64,000 bases of DNA from Candidatus Gagatemarchaeum stordalenia (GTDB taxonomy: Archaea; Thermoproteota; Nitrososphaeria; Nitrososphaerales; Gagatemarchaeaceae): assembly GCA_003164815.1 (NCBI GenBank), contig PLUF01000094.1, positions 62,001-126,000 on the forward strand, read 5' to 3'. Of the stretch, positions 1 through 9,109 are shown piece by piece. Within the stretch, counting starts at the first letter, position 1. Each line of letters begins with the position of its first letter. A model generated the notes under the pieces. That model saw nothing but the letters and a program-made list of their open reading frames with translations. It was not told the origin of the DNA and searched no databases. The position numbers and the translations under genes are program-made.

Positions 1-638
1 TCCTTGAGCCGGACCTGGCGCCCCCTGCGGTAGAACCCGTCGGCGGTGATGAGCGCCTTCGCGCCCATGTCGTTTATCCTCGACGAGAGCGAGTCGGCGC
101 TGTAGCCGCTGAACACGACCGTGAACGTAAGCCCGAGCCGCGCGGCCGCCAGAAGGGTCACGATCGCCTCGGGGATCAGTGGGAGATAGACCGCCACCTT
201 ATCTCCCTTCTTCAGCCCGAACTTGGTCTTGAGGGCGAAGGCGAGCCTGTTGACCTCCCTCAGAAGCTCGCCGTAGGTCAGCTTCCTCACTTCCTTCGGG
301 GCCCCGTTCTCGTCGGTGGGCTCCCCCTCCCAGATGAGCGCGACCTTGTTCTTCCTCCAGGTCCTCACGTGCCGGTCCAGCGCGAGGTTGGAGAGGTTCA
401 GGGACCCTCCCCGGAACCACTCGTAGACGTGCGGGTGTCCGGTAGGTGAGACGACCGAGTCCCAGCCCCTGGACCATTCGAGCTCCTTCGCCAGCTTCTC
501 CCACTGGGCACCAGAGTCGAGCAGGCTCTTCGCATGGAGGGCCTTGTATGAGCTTATGTCGCTGCGGGGGCCCTGCCAGTCGGGGACCTCGACGAACTCG
601 TCGAGAGGGAGCGATTCGCCGAGGATCTCGGGGTTCAC
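1..638 (-). CDS. acs: Acetyl-CoA synthetase (AMP-forming), N-terminal part, cut by window edge
   Basis: Reading the minus strand from a GTG at 638 gives 212 residues with no stop up to the window edge. The first third reads as AMP-forming acetyl-CoA synthetase: a region starting VNPEILGE, then HVYEWFRGG, LNLSNLALDRHV (family: N-CYNCLDRH), LIWEGEP, LTYGELLREV and GDKVAVYLPLIPEAIVTLLAAARLG. The enzyme makes acetyl-CoA from acetate, ATP and CoA in the cytoplasm. The ATP-binding and catalytic lysine regions lie outside the window. It is divergent from the ABC ATPase gene; an AT-rich taagtaat element about 27 nt upstream of the GTG could be its TATA box. Propionyl-CoA synthetase is a possible alternative because the specificity residues are not visible. 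With malate synthase at 17017 it hints at acetate assimilation. Confidence 0.88.
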   Translation of the reverse strand, partial: MNPEILGESLPLDEFVEVPDWQGPRSDISSYKALHAKSLLDSGAQWEKLAKELEWSRGWDSVVSPTGHPHVYEWFRGGSLNLSNLALDRHVRTWRKNKVALIWEGEPTDENGAPKEVRKLTYGELLREVNRLAFALKTKFGLKKGDKVAVYLPLIPEAIVTLLAAARLGLTFTVVFSGYSADSLSSRINDMGAKALITADGFYRRGRQVRLK

Positions 639-717
639 AATCGTCCTTCGGCGTGGCAAACCGGTGATTACTTAGCCTTTGTCGGCCGGACGACGATTGA
701 GGGGACCCGAGGTGTAG

Positions 718-725
718 CATTAAAT
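718..725 (+). promoter_or_regulatory. TATA box of the ABC exporter operon
   Basis: The element cattaaat ends 31 nt before the ATG at 756, the usual archaeal TATA spacing for a near-leaderless transcript. Confidence 0.45.
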
Positions 726-755
726 CACCGCCCGGGTGAGGCGGCACGACAAGAG

Positions 756-1526
756 ATGGAGGAACTAGCGCTCCAGGCCAGCTCGCTCTCCAAGTCGTTC
801 GGAACGCTGAAGGCGGTGAACGGGATTGACTTCAGCATGAGGAGAGGGGAGATACTGGGGCTCCTCGGTCCCAACGGGTCGGGAAAGTCGACGACCATGA
901 AGATGATCCTCGGCATCCTCAAACCGGACACCGGGTCCATAGTCGTCGAGGGGATCGATGTGGCGCGCGACCCGATCGGGGTGAAGCGGATAGTCGGGTA
1001 CGTCCCCGAGACCCCCCAGATCTACGACTTCCTAACGGGGATCGAGTACCTGGACTTCATCTCGGACATGTACAGCATCCCCACAGGCGAGAGGGCTGGC
1101 AGGATAGGGCAGTTCCTGGACGGGCTGCAGCTCAGGGGCCACGAGAACGAGTTGATCAGCGGGTACTCGCAGGGGATGAAGCAGAAGATAGCGATAATCT
1201 CCGCGCTGCTGCACAGGCCGAAGGTGCTCGTCCTCGACGAGGCTCTCAATGGGCTCGACCCCCGCTCGGCGAAGCTGGTGAAGGACCTACTGAGGAGCCT
1301 TGCCGACGAGGGCGTCTCTGTCCTCTTCAGCACGCACGTGCTGGAGATCGCCGAGGCTCTCTGCGACGACGTCGCCATAATGTACCAGGGTTCGATACTC
1401 GCGAACGGGACGATCTCCGACCTGAGGCAGAAGGCGGGCCTCCCCGGCTCCACCCTCGAGGAGGTCTTCCTGAAGATAACGGGGACGGGCGACCTCGGAG
1501 ACGTGGTGAAGGAGCTCAGTCGTTGA
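756..1526 (+). CDS. ABC-2 type exporter, ATP-binding protein
   Basis: This 256-residue ATPase powers the permease encoded immediately downstream. It has a Walker A (GPNGSGKST, residues 38-46), a degenerate signature loop (GYSQGMKQK, 136-144), a Walker B (VLVLDE, 157-162), the D-loop GLDP and the H-loop His194. The ABC-2 subfamily (drug, lipid or polysaccharide export; also gliding or Na+ export systems) is indicated by the size and by the partner permease. The substrate cannot be read from the sequence. The ATG follows a TATA-like element by 31 nt. The gene overlaps the permease start by 4 nt (TTGA), so translation is probably coupled. Confidence 0.93.
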   Translation: MEELALQASSLSKSFGTLKAVNGIDFSMRRGEILGLLGPNGSGKSTTMKMILGILKPDTGSIVVEGIDVARDPIGVKRIVGYVPETPQIYDFLTGIEYLDFISDMYSIPTGERAGRIGQFLDGLQLRGHENELISGYSQGMKQKIAIISALLHRPKVLVLDEALNGLDPRSAKLVKDLLRSLADEGVSVLFSTHVLEIAEALCDDVAIMYQGSILANGTISDLRQKAGLPGSTLEEVFLKITGTGDLGDVVKELSR

Positions 1527-3196
1527 ACCCTAGGAAGATATTCGCGATCACGATAGCCCTCTCAAAGTCGCAGCTGCGCGCCAGCCGGGGCGGAAGGGCG
1601 GCGCTAAGCTTCCTGAGGAAGCCCTCCATACTGCTGATCCTCGACATCGCCGCCTTTGCAATCTGCGCGGTCCTCGGATACGCCGGTGTCACGCTCCTGA
1701 AGGAGTTCTCCGGGCCGGGGGCTTCGACAGGGAGCCTGCAGGCCTACTCCGACGTCGAGAACGCGGTCAGGGAGGCCCTGATCTTCATCCCGGTCTTCGT
1801 CCCGGGGATGGTGCTGATCGCAGGCCTCCTCTTCGAGCTCAACGTCTCCTCGAAGTTCTCGGCCAGCGACACGGTGAACTGGCTCCCCATCACCCAGGCC
1901 GAGTACGTGATCGCGTCCGCGCTCTCGGTCGCCTACAACTACTCGATTTCCGTCGCGATAGCGCTCGGGATAACGCTCGCGCCCTCGGTCTACTTCGGAT
2001 ACGGCTGGGCGTGGGCCGGGGTCGCCCTGGTGAGCATCCTCACCCTCTTCACGGGCGGCGCACTCGTGGAGATACTGAGGGCCGCGACAAACCGGGTCAG
2101 CTCCGTCGTCATGAAGCGTGCTCGGAGGGGGGCCCTGTTCTTCAGGCTCGCGCTGATGGTGGTGATAATCCTGATCTTCGAGACCGTCTTCAACCCGACC
2201 ATCCTGATAAGCGTGGTCAACACGCTGTCCGGTTCGCTCTCGGTCTTCGTCTTCATCCCTCTGTTCTGGGGGGCGCTGGCCATAGAGGGGATCGTGAACG
2301 GCGAGCCCCTCCGGGTCCTGGTCTTCTCGGTGGGGACGGTCGGGTTCACGGGCGCGCTGGTCTGGATCGCCACCAGGGTCCGCTCGAGGTACTGGTCGCC
2401 CGCGGCGTTCTCGGTCAGCATCACGAGCTCCGAGTACGCTCCCCGATCCAGCTCCCTTCTCAGGATGGGGCTCTCGCAGGGCGAGGCTGCGATAGTCCGT
2501 AAGGACATCAAGGGGATCACAAGGAGACGCGAGCTGCTCTCGTTCATGGCGATCCCTATCGTCTTCGTCGCGCTCTTCCTCGTCGAGAGCATCACTTCGA
2601 CCTCGGGCGGGATCGCGGCCGAGGGAGGCTTCTTCGCAGACTTCCCGACCCTCTTCGCAGCGAGCTTCTTCGCCCTCCTCATATCGTCGATCAGCTTCGG
2701 CCAGGAGAGCAAGTCGGTGATGATCCTCTATTCCCTCCCCATAGCGCCGGGGGAGATACTGAGGGCGAAGGCGTTCCTGGCCCTCGGGTTCTCCCTAGCG
2801 GCGACCTTCGCGACCCTTGCGATATTCTCGGTGATAGGCGGGTCGTCTCCGCTCGTCCTTGTTGAGAACATCACGATAGCGGCCTCGATAACCGTGGAGG
2901 AGGTCTGCGTCGGCCTCGCCTTCGGGTCGAGGTTCCCCGACTTCCAGGAGAGGCCCAGGCCCAGGTTCATCGACCCGGTCTGGCTGCTCGTCATGACAGC
3001 GGTGGGCCTCGCAGTGGCCCTGGTGACAGCCCTCCCGATAATCTTCCGCGACATCCTCAGTGCCCTCCCCGGCACGCTCTCGGCCCCGTGGTACCTCTTC
3101 CCCGCGGCATGGGTCTTCGCGGGCGTCGTGAGCGTCCTGGCATACCGCTTCGCGAAGGGGAGCTCGGAGAAGCTGATGGCCGAGTACAGAATATAG
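1523..3196 (+). CDS. ABC-2 type exporter, large permease
   Basis: This is a 557-residue polytopic membrane protein starting with a TTG that overlaps the ATPase stop as TTGA. Many hydrophobic helices are visible, for example around residues 30-60, 95-115, 130-185, 205-260, 345-395, 415-470 and 490-545, in two homologous-looking halves. It forms the channel of an exporter with the upstream ATPase. It resembles in size and layout the permease at 19447-21102, so the window holds two related exporters. The substrate is unknown. A large size and weak family conservation are normal for archaeal ABC-2 permeases. Confidence 0.85.
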   Translation: MNPRKIFAITIALSKSQLRASRGGRAALSFLRKPSILLILDIAAFAICAVLGYAGVTLLKEFSGPGASTGSLQAYSDVENAVREALIFIPVFVPGMVLIAGLLFELNVSSKFSASDTVNWLPITQAEYVIASALSVAYNYSISVAIALGITLAPSVYFGYGWAWAGVALVSILTLFTGGALVEILRAATNRVSSVVMKRARRGALFFRLALMVVIILIFETVFNPTILISVVNTLSGSLSVFVFIPLFWGALAIEGIVNGEPLRVLVFSVGTVGFTGALVWIATRVRSRYWSPAAFSVSITSSEYAPRSSSLLRMGLSQGEAAIVRKDIKGITRRRELLSFMAIPIVFVALFLVESITSTSGGIAAEGGFFADFPTLFAASFFALLISSISFGQESKSVMILYSLPIAPGEILRAKAFLALGFSLAATFATLAIFSVIGGSSPLVLVENITIAASITVEEVCVGLAFGSRFPDFQERPRPRFIDPVWLLVMTAVGLAVALVTALPIIFRDILSALPGTLSAPWYLFPAAWVFAGVVSVLAYRFAKGSSEKLMAEYRI

Positions 3197-3245
3197 CCGC
3201 CGGACCACGAAGCTTTATTCCGGTGGGGAGCGGGTCTCGGTCATA

Positions 3246-4703
3246 TTGAAGGACGACGCCTTCGGCTACGACACCTTCCTCTCACCTTTCACCTGGCGCT
3301 ACGGGAGCAAGGAGATGCGGGACCTCTTCTCCGAGCGCACCAGGAGGTCGACGTGGAGGATGGTCTGGCTGGAGCTCGCAACGGCGGAGGCCGGGTTCGG
3401 CCTCGTATCGCCGGAGGAGCTCGCGGGGATAAGGTCCAAGTCGGGCGCGAAGGACGTCGACATAGCGAGGGCCCACGAACTGGAGAGGAAGATCAGGCAC
3501 GACCTCATGGCGGAGCTGCGCACTTTCGCCGATCAGGCGGGGAAGGGCGGAGGGAAGCTCCACCTAGGGGCGACCTCGATGGACATCGAGGACAACGGGG
3601 ACGTCCTGATATTCAGGAGGGCGCTCGATCTCATCCTGACGAGGCTCGTCAACTGCCTCGCCGCCGCGAAGGGAAGGATCGTCGAGCACAGAGGGACAGT
3701 CTGCATGGCGTGGACGCACCTCCAGCCTGCAGAGCCGACGACCCTCGGCTACAGGTTCGCGAACTACGCCCAGGACCTGCTGATGGACATACAGCTCCTC
3801 GAGTTCGTTCTGGCCCGGTTCGTCAAGGGGAAGGGGATGAAGGGGGCGGTCGGGACGTCGGCCAGCTTCGAGAAGCTCCTTGGCAACGGCAGGGACGTGG
3901 AGGAGCTCGAGAGGAGGGTGATGTCGGCCCTCGGGCTCGACTCGTTCGCCGTCTCGACCCAGACGTATCCCAGGAAGCTGGACTTTGTCATGCTCTCGTG
4001 CCTGGCCTCGGTCGCCGCTTCGTGCCACAAGTTCGGGCTCGACCTCAGGGTGCTCCAGTCGCCGACGTTCGGGGAGCTCTCCGAGCCCATTGGAGAGCAC
4101 CAGGTGGGGTCGAGCGCGATGCCGTTCAAGCGGAACCCGGTGAGCGCCGAGCGGATGTGCTCCCTCGCCCGGCTGGTCTCTGGATACCCGTCCCTCGCCT
4201 TCGCGAACGCGGCCAACAGCATCCTCGAGCGGACCCTCGACGACTCGGCGAACAGGCGGGTCGCGATCCCGGAGGCTTTCCTCGCCCTCGACGAGTGCCT
4301 GCTGATCTATGAGAGGTTGATGAAGGGGCTGAAGGTCTACCCGGCCATGATAGGGAAGAACCTCGAGAAGTTCGGCCCCTTCGCCGGGACCGAGGCCGTG
4401 ATGATGAAGCTCGTGGAGAAGGGAGACGACCGGCAGGAGGTCCACGAGATGATCAGGGTGCACTCCTTCAAGGCCTGGGACGAGGTGATGAAGGACCGAC
4501 CGAATCCTCTCGTCGGGATGCTGACCGGGGACAAGATGATCAGCTCGAAGCTCGGGGCCGCCGAGGTCCGCAAGCTCCTGGACCCCAGGCACCACACCGG
4601 AGACGCCGAGAGCAAGTGCCGCCGGCTGGTGAGGGACTCGATCGACCCGGTCCTGAAGACCTACAGGAAGAAGGTCGGGATCTCGGGCGAGGTCGAGTAC
4701 TAG
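3246..4703 (+). CDS. purB: Adenylosuccinate lyase
   Basis: PurB cleaves SAICAR to AICAR in IMP synthesis and adenylosuccinate to AMP. The 485-residue product has the aspartase/fumarase superfamily signature GSSAMPFKRNP near residue 292, the upstream loop LGATSMDIEDN (residues 106-116) and the segment WTHLQPAEPTT (155-165). The TTG start at 3246 fits a TATA element agctttattc at 3211-3220. It faces the purM end of the minus-strand purine chain, and the two stop codons share the palindrome CTAG at 4700-4703. Confidence 0.95.
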   Translation: MKDDAFGYDTFLSPFTWRYGSKEMRDLFSERTRRSTWRMVWLELATAEAGFGLVSPEELAGIRSKSGAKDVDIARAHELERKIRHDLMAELRTFADQAGKGGGKLHLGATSMDIEDNGDVLIFRRALDLILTRLVNCLAAAKGRIVEHRGTVCMAWTHLQPAEPTTLGYRFANYAQDLLMDIQLLEFVLARFVKGKGMKGAVGTSASFEKLLGNGRDVEELERRVMSALGLDSFAVSTQTYPRKLDFVMLSCLASVAASCHKFGLDLRVLQSPTFGELSEPIGEHQVGSSAMPFKRNPVSAERMCSLARLVSGYPSLAFANAANSILERTLDDSANRRVAIPEAFLALDECLLIYERLMKGLKVYPAMIGKNLEKFGPFAGTEAVMMKLVEKGDDRQEVHEMIRVHSFKAWDEVMKDRPNPLVGMLTGDKMISSKLGAAEVRKLLDPRHHTGDAESKCRRLVRDSIDPVLKTYRKKVGISGEVEY

Positions 4704-5734
4704 TCGGTCAGGCGCAGGCCCCCGACGCGGACACCCGGCCCCTTCGACACGACGCCGATCTCCGTGGCCGGGAAACCGCTCCTCTGGAAGACCCTGGCGA
4801 CTGGCCCGGCCTCGCCGGCCGGGACGACCGCGCAGAGCCCGACGCCCATGTTGAACGTCCGCAGCATGTCGGAGTCCGAGAGGCCTCCTTCAGTCTGGAT
4901 CATGCGGAAGATTGGAGGAGGCGGAGGGAGCTCAAGAGAGAACCCCAGGTCGCGGCCTCCGACGAGCCTCGTGAGCTTCCGGAACGAGCCGCCGGTGATG
5001 TGACCGAGCGCGTGGACCTCGCGCTTCCTGAGCGCCTCAAGGGCGGGTTTGACGTAGATACTTGTCGGCGCCAGCATCGCGTCCCCCAGGGTCGACCCGA
5101 GGTCGTCGAGGCGCTCCTGAAGCGGATGTCTGGCCTGCAGGACGGACCGGGCTAGCGTGTAGCCGTTCGAGTGCAGCCCCGAGCTCGCTACGCCGACCAC
5201 GAGGTCCCCTTCGGCGATGGCGGAGCCGTCGAGGACCTTCTTCCGCTTGACCACCCCGACGCCCATCGAGACGAGGTCGAACCCCTTCACGGAGCTCCCC
5301 ATTATCGCCGTCTCGCCCCCGACGATCGCAGTCGAGGCCCTTCGGGCGCCTTCGATGAGCCCCACCATGATGCGGGAGACGAGCGACTCGTCCTCCCTCT
5401 CTAGGGCGATGTAGTCGAGGAGCGCCACGGGCTCGGCGCCGACGCAGATCAGGTCGTTCACGGTCATGGCAACGCAGTCTATTCCGATCGTCTCGTACCT
5501 GTCCATCTGGACGGCGAGCTGGACCTTGGTCCCCACGCCGTCGGTGTGCATCGCGAGGGCGCGGCCGCCCCCTATGTCGATGAGGCCAGCGTAGTGGCCG
5601 ATCCCCATCAGCGGGGTCCCGAATCTGCCCCTCCTGTTGGAGAAGGTGCCGGCCAGTGAGGCGGCGAGGGAGTCCTGTATCTTCCTTACGCGCTTCACGT
5701 CAACGCCGGCCTTCGCATAGGCGTCTTTCTTCAT
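4700..5734 (-). CDS. purM: Phosphoribosylformylglycinamidine cyclo-ligase (AIR synthetase)
   Basis: PurM converts FGAM and ATP to AIR, step five of IMP synthesis. The 344-residue protein shows the AIRS family pattern: Lys-rich start AYAKAGVDVK, GIGHYAGL (residues 45-52), MHTDGVGTK (62-70), IGIDCVAMTVNDL, and a C-terminal GHITGGSFRKLTR. It is the last gene of the purine chain, 18 nt after purC, and ends tail-to-tail with purB. The ATG start gives the normal family length. Confidence 0.96.
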   Translation of the reverse strand: MKKDAYAKAGVDVKRVRKIQDSLAASLAGTFSNRRGRFGTPLMGIGHYAGLIDIGGGRALAMHTDGVGTKVQLAVQMDRYETIGIDCVAMTVNDLICVGAEPVALLDYIALEREDESLVSRIMVGLIEGARRASTAIVGGETAIMGSSVKGFDLVSMGVGVVKRKKVLDGSAIAEGDLVVGVASSGLHSNGYTLARSVLQARHPLQERLDDLGSTLGDAMLAPTSIYVKPALEALRKREVHALGHITGGSFRKLTRLVGGRDLGFSLELPPPPPIFRMIQTEGGLSDSDMLRTFNMGVGLCAVVPAGEAGPVARVFQRSGFPATEIGVVSKGPGVRVGGLRLTD

Positions 5735-5752
5735 GCAGCGCCCCGGCCCTTG

Positions 5753-6595
5753 TCAGAGCTTCCTGCCGGTCAGTACCTCGTAGATGTGGACATAGCGGTC
5801 GCTCACCAGAGAGATCAGCTCAGGGGGGAGGACGGGCGGCTGAGGGGCAGGCTCTCCGCTCTTCCGCGCCCGGTCGAGCTTCTCCTTGTAGCCCGCCCCC
5901 GTGAGCCAGTCTCGGACGGGCTGCTTGTCGTAGCTGTCCTGGGACCTTCCGGGCGCGTACCTGTCCGCGGGCCACATCCTGAACTCGTCGGGACCGATGG
6001 AGTCGCCGAGGAGCACAGTCCCGTTCCTCCTCCCGAACTCCAGCTTCAGGTCGGCGAGGATGAACCCGGAGTCGCGCGCCCTCTGGCTCATCCTCCAGAA
6101 GATCGACTTGGTGGACCCCTTCACAAAATCAAGCTCGAACTGGCTCATCCTCCCCTCGCTGACTATCTCGGCCTCTGTGATCGGCTCGTCCTTAATCTCT
6201 GACTTGGTGGTCGGGTCGAAGTACGGCTCGGGGAGCTTCGCCGCGAGGACCCTGTCCACGGGGAGCGAGACCTCGCCCTTGAGGAGCCTGTCGTAGAGGC
6301 TCCCGTAGAGGTATCCGCGGACCACGCACTCCACCGGTATCATCGTCATCCTGTTGACGACCATCATGTTCGGCCCCTCGGTCGAGACCATGTGGTGCGG
6401 CACTCCCAGGGTCTCGAACCAGAAGGCGGAGAGCTTGCACAGCACCTCACCCTTGCGGGGGATCGTAGACGGGAGGACTACGTCGAAGGCCGAGACCCGG
6501 TCCGTGAAGTAGAAGAGAAGGTGCTCCTCATCGAGTTTGTAGATGTCCTTTACCTTCCCGGAGCGGAGGAAGGTCCCACGTGGCTTCACCGCCAT
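5753..6595 (-). CDS. purC: SAICAR synthetase
   Basis: PurC joins CAIR and aspartate with ATP to form SAICAR. The 280-residue protein carries the signature [13 protein letters not shown] (residues 10-22), [12 protein letters not shown], the loop [12 protein letters not shown] (93-104) and [14 protein letters not shown] (about 195-208). The ATG overlaps the end of purE by 10 nt, so the two are co-translated, matching their adjacent reactions. Length is normal. Confidence 0.95.
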   Translation of the reverse strand: MAVKPRGTFLRSGKVKDIYKLDEEHLLFYFTDRVSAFDVVLPSTIPRKGEVLCKLSAFWFETLGVPHHMVSTEGPNMMVVNRMTMIPVECVVRGYLYGSLYDRLLKGEVSLPVDRVLAAKLPEPYFDPTTKSEIKDEPITEAEIVSEGRMSQFELDFVKGSTKSIFWRMSQRARDSGFILADLKLEFGRRNGTVLLGDSIGPDEFRMWPADRYAPGRSQDSYDKQPVRDWLTGAGYKEKLDRARKSGEPAPQPPVLPPELISLVSDRYVHIYEVLTGRKL

Positions 6596-7038
6596 GCCGC
6601 CCTCATCCTCTCGAGCCTCTCGGCGACACCGCTGTCGGTCAGGGCCAGGATCTCGGCCGCCAGTATCCCGGCGTTCCGGGCGTTGTCGACCCCGACGCAG
6701 GCCACGGGGACTCCCGGGGGCATCTGGACTATGGAGAGGAGCGAGTCAAGCCCGTTCAGCTTGACGTTCACCGGGACGCCTATCACGGGCTTCAGGGTCA
6801 TCGAGGCGATCACCCCGGGCAGATGGGCCGCCAGCCCGGCGACCGCTATGAAGACCCGCGCGTCCGAGGCGGAGACATACTCCTTCAGCCCCTCGGGGTT
6901 GCGGTGCGCCGAGAGGAACTTCACCTCGTGCGGGACCTCCAGCTCGGTCAGGATTTTCGAGGCCTCGTCGGTGACCGGTTGGTCACTCTTGCTTCCGGCT
7001 ATTATGGCTACGCTCATCTTCTGTGACATATCAACCAC
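6586..7038 (-). CDS. purE: N5-CAIR mutase / AIR carboxylase
   Basis: This 150-residue protein has the PurE core: AGSKSDQPV near residue 15, SAHRNPEGL (43-51), [13 protein letters not shown] (66-78) and [14 protein letters not shown] (95-108). PurE makes CAIR from N5-CAIR (class I, with PurK) or directly from AIR and CO2 (class II). The AAHLPG motif is class I-like, yet no purK lies in the cluster. The GTG at 7038 abuts the stop of the preceding gene; ATGs at 7029 and 7017 are alternative starts. Confidence 0.93.
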   Translation of the reverse strand: MVDMSQKMSVAIIAGSKSDQPVTDEASKILTELEVPHEVKFLSAHRNPEGLKEYVSASDARVFIAVAGLAAHLPGVIASMTLKPVIGVPVNVKLNGLDSLLSIVQMPPGVPVACVGVDNARNAGILAAEILALTDSGVAERLERMRAAWR

Positions 7039-7614
7039 TCAGGTCGCGCTCCGGGCGAACCTCAGGACCCTCTTCTCGGTGACGACCATGTCCATGGAGA
7101 CGTCTGAGGGGACCTCGGGTATGGTCGGGACGTGCTGCGATTCAAGGGCGAGTCCGATGGCAAGGGAAGGCCCGCGCATGGCCAGGGCCCGGTCGAAGTA
7201 ACCTCTGCCGTAGCCAATCCGGTGCCCGCGGTCGTCCCAAGCCACGAGCGGGACTAGGACGAGGTCGGTCTCGCTCAGAGTCACCTGCTCCGATCCGCGC
7301 CCCGGTTCGAGGACCCCGAACCTCCCGGGCGAGAGCTCGTCGAGCCCGTGTATCTCGAAGAAGAGCAGGGAGTGCGATGGATCGTCGACCAGGGGCACGG
7401 CGACCCTCTTCCCTTCGGCCAGCATCCGCACTATGACCCCGGTCGTCTGGACCTCGTAGTCTCTCGAGACGTAGCAGACGACGAGCTTCGCCCGGCGGTA
7501 CTCGTCCTGGGCCGCGAGGTTTTCCTGAACGAGCAGGCTTTCGCGGGCGAGCTGTGAGATGGAGATCTTCCTCCTGGAGTAGAGGGCCTCTGCCCTGAGC
7601 TCCTCTTTGCTCAT
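7039..7614 (-). CDS. 5-formyltetrahydrofolate cyclo-ligase
   Basis: This 191-residue protein belongs to the 5-FCL/methenyltetrahydrofolate synthetase family, which recycles 5-formyl-THF into the one-carbon pool with ATP. Visible hallmarks are the basic N-terminal helix with YSRRKI, the segment KRVAVPLVDD, and the phosphate-binding stretch RIGYGRGYFDRAL (residues 131-143). It overlaps folD by 4 nt and sits between folD and purE, so it feeds folate for the PurN and PurH formyl transfers. The ATG start is clear. Confidence 0.9.
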   Translation of the reverse strand: MSKEELRAEALYSRRKISISQLARESLLVQENLAAQDEYRRAKLVVCYVSRDYEVQTTGVIVRMLAEGKRVAVPLVDDPSHSLLFFEIHGLDELSPGRFGVLEPGRGSEQVTLSETDLVLVPLVAWDDRGHRIGYGRGYFDRALAMRGPSLAIGLALESQHVPTIPEVPSDVSMDMVVTEKRVLRFARSAT

Positions 7615-8492
7615 AGGATTGGCACCGAGGCCTCTTTCAGCCCGTTCTGTTTTGCGGCCGCGACCAGGGTGTTCTCCATGAGCATGATCACGGTCATGGG
7701 GCCGACCCCCCCTGGGACCGGTGTGATGTACGAGGCCTTCGCCGAAACCCCCTCGAAGTCCACGTCGCCGATTAGCTTCCCCGCGATGCGGTTCATGGCG
7801 ACGTCGATTACGACGGCTCCCTCCCTGACCATCTCCCTCGTCACAGAGAACTGCGGCCTGCGACCCACGGCGGAGATCAGGATGTCCGCCTGTCGGGTTA
7901 TCCCCAGTAGGTCACGGGACTTGGAGTGGCAGACGGTGACCGTGGCGTCCTCGGCGAGGAGCAGGTGGAAGAGAGGCTTCCCCACGAGCGCGCTCCTGTT
8001 GATTATCACGGCACGCTGACCGGCGATAGGAATCTTGTAGAAGTGAAGGAGCCCCATCACTCCCCTGGGAGTGCACGGGATCAGGCTGGCCTGACCGTAG
8101 ACCAGGCGGCCCATGTTCTGGGACGTCAGGCCGTCTACGTCCTTGGCCGGGGAGATCCTCTCGATCATCCTCCGACCGTCGAGGTGCTGCGGAAGCGGCA
8201 ACTGGAGCAGAATCCCGCTGACCGAGGGGTCGGCGTTCAGGGAGTCGATGAGCTCTGCGACCTCCCCTTCCTTGGCGATCCCGGAGAGCGTGTGGTTCTC
8301 GGACTTTATCCCGATCTCCTCTGCGACCCTGTGCTTGCTCGCGAGGTAGACCTTGGATGGCGCGTCGTCGCCAACAAGGATGGTGGCTATCTTCGGCTCG
8401 ACTCCGACCTTCTTCATGTACCCAGCCTCCTCTCTCAGGGTCTGCTTGGTCTGCGCGGCCACTGACTTGCCGTCCATCAGGATGGCGGTCAA
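7611..8492 (-). CDS. folD: Methylenetetrahydrofolate dehydrogenase / methenyltetrahydrofolate cyclohydrolase
   Basis: FolD interconverts methylene-, methenyl- and 10-formyl-THF with NADP, supplying formyl groups for purine synthesis. Seen here: the active-site region VYLASKHRVAEEIGI (Tyr and Lys present), GILLQLPLPQHL, SPAKDVDG (about 115-122), IINRSALVGKPL and TPVPGGVGPMT near the C-terminus. Its TTG start at 8492 overlaps the purN stop as TTGA; an internal ATG five codons later is the other option. Length 293 is normal. Confidence 0.95.
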   Translation of the reverse strand: MTAILMDGKSVAAQTKQTLREEAGYMKKVGVEPKIATILVGDDAPSKVYLASKHRVAEEIGIKSENHTLSGIAKEGEVAELIDSLNADPSVSGILLQLPLPQHLDGRRMIERISPAKDVDGLTSQNMGRLVYGQASLIPCTPRGVMGLLHFYKIPIAGQRAVIINRSALVGKPLFHLLLAEDATVTVCHSKSRDLLGITRQADILISAVGRRPQFSVTREMVREGAVVIDVAMNRIAGKLIGDVDFEGVSAKASYITPVPGGVGPMTVIMLMENTLVAAAKQNGLKEASVPIL

Positions 8493-9109
8493 GGTCGTAT
8501 GATCACCTTTCTTCCCTTCAAGGTCAGTTTCCCCTCGACAAAAAGCTTCACAGCATGCGGGTAGATGACGTGCTCCTGCTTGAGTATCCTCGCCGACAGG
8601 CTCTCGAGCGAGTCACCCTCCGCGACCTCGACCGCCCTCTGCAGGATTATCGGGCCGGCGTCCACCTCTGGGACGACGAAGTGCACCGTGCAGCCCGTCA
8701 CCTTTACTCCGGCGTCCAGGGCCTGCTGCTGCGCGTTCAGGCCGGGGAAGGACGGGAGGAGCGACGGGTGGATGTTGAGCATTCTGCCGCTGTACCTCCC
8801 GACGAACTCGGGCGTCAGGAGGCGCATGAATCCTGCCAGGAGGACCATCCCGGAGCCGGGCTCGACCCCGTGCCGGATGAGCGCGTCGGCGAGCTTCGCG
8901 TCGTAGGCCGCGCGGTCCTGGACGTCCACCGGGATGACCTCGGTGGGGGTGCCAAACCGCTTCGCGATGTCGAGGGCGCGAACCCCGGGCTTGTTGCTGA
9001 TGACTATCGCTATTGGCGCGTTCTTGATGAAGCCGCTGGTGGTCGCCTTGAGGAGCGCCTCGAGGTTCGACCCCCTCCCCGAGACGAGGACGCCGATCTT
9101 GCAGGTCAA
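8489..9109 (-). CDS. purN: Phosphoribosylglycinamide formyltransferase (10-formyl-THF dependent)
   Basis: PurN formylates GAR. From the TTG at 9109 (sequence MTCKIGVLVSGRGSNLEAL, counting the initiator as Met) the protein is 206 residues, the usual size. It shows SGRGSN, AIVISNKPGVRAL, LAGFMRLLTPEFV, NIHPSLLPSFPG with the catalytic Asn-His, and TVHFVVPEVDAGPII. The reading frame is open 23 codons further upstream into purF, but those residues lack similarity, and the TTG overlaps the purF stop as TTGA, so the shorter start is preferred. Confidence 0.95.
   Translation of the reverse strand: MTCKIGVLVSGRGSNLEALLKATTSGFIKNAPIAIVISNKPGVRALDIAKRFGTPTEVIPVDVQDRAAYDAKLADALIRHGVEPGSGMVLLAGFMRLLTPEFVGRYSGRMLNIHPSLLPSFPGLNAQQQALDAGVKVTGCTVHFVVPEVDAGPIILQRAVEVAEGDSLESLSARILKQEHVIYPHAVKLFVEGKLTLKGRKVIIRP

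Noticed and set aside
3564-4595. 343-codon open frame on the minus strand opposite purB
   Set aside because: PurB signatures are unambiguous on the plus strand; the antisense frame has no motif and a typical GC-shadow composition.
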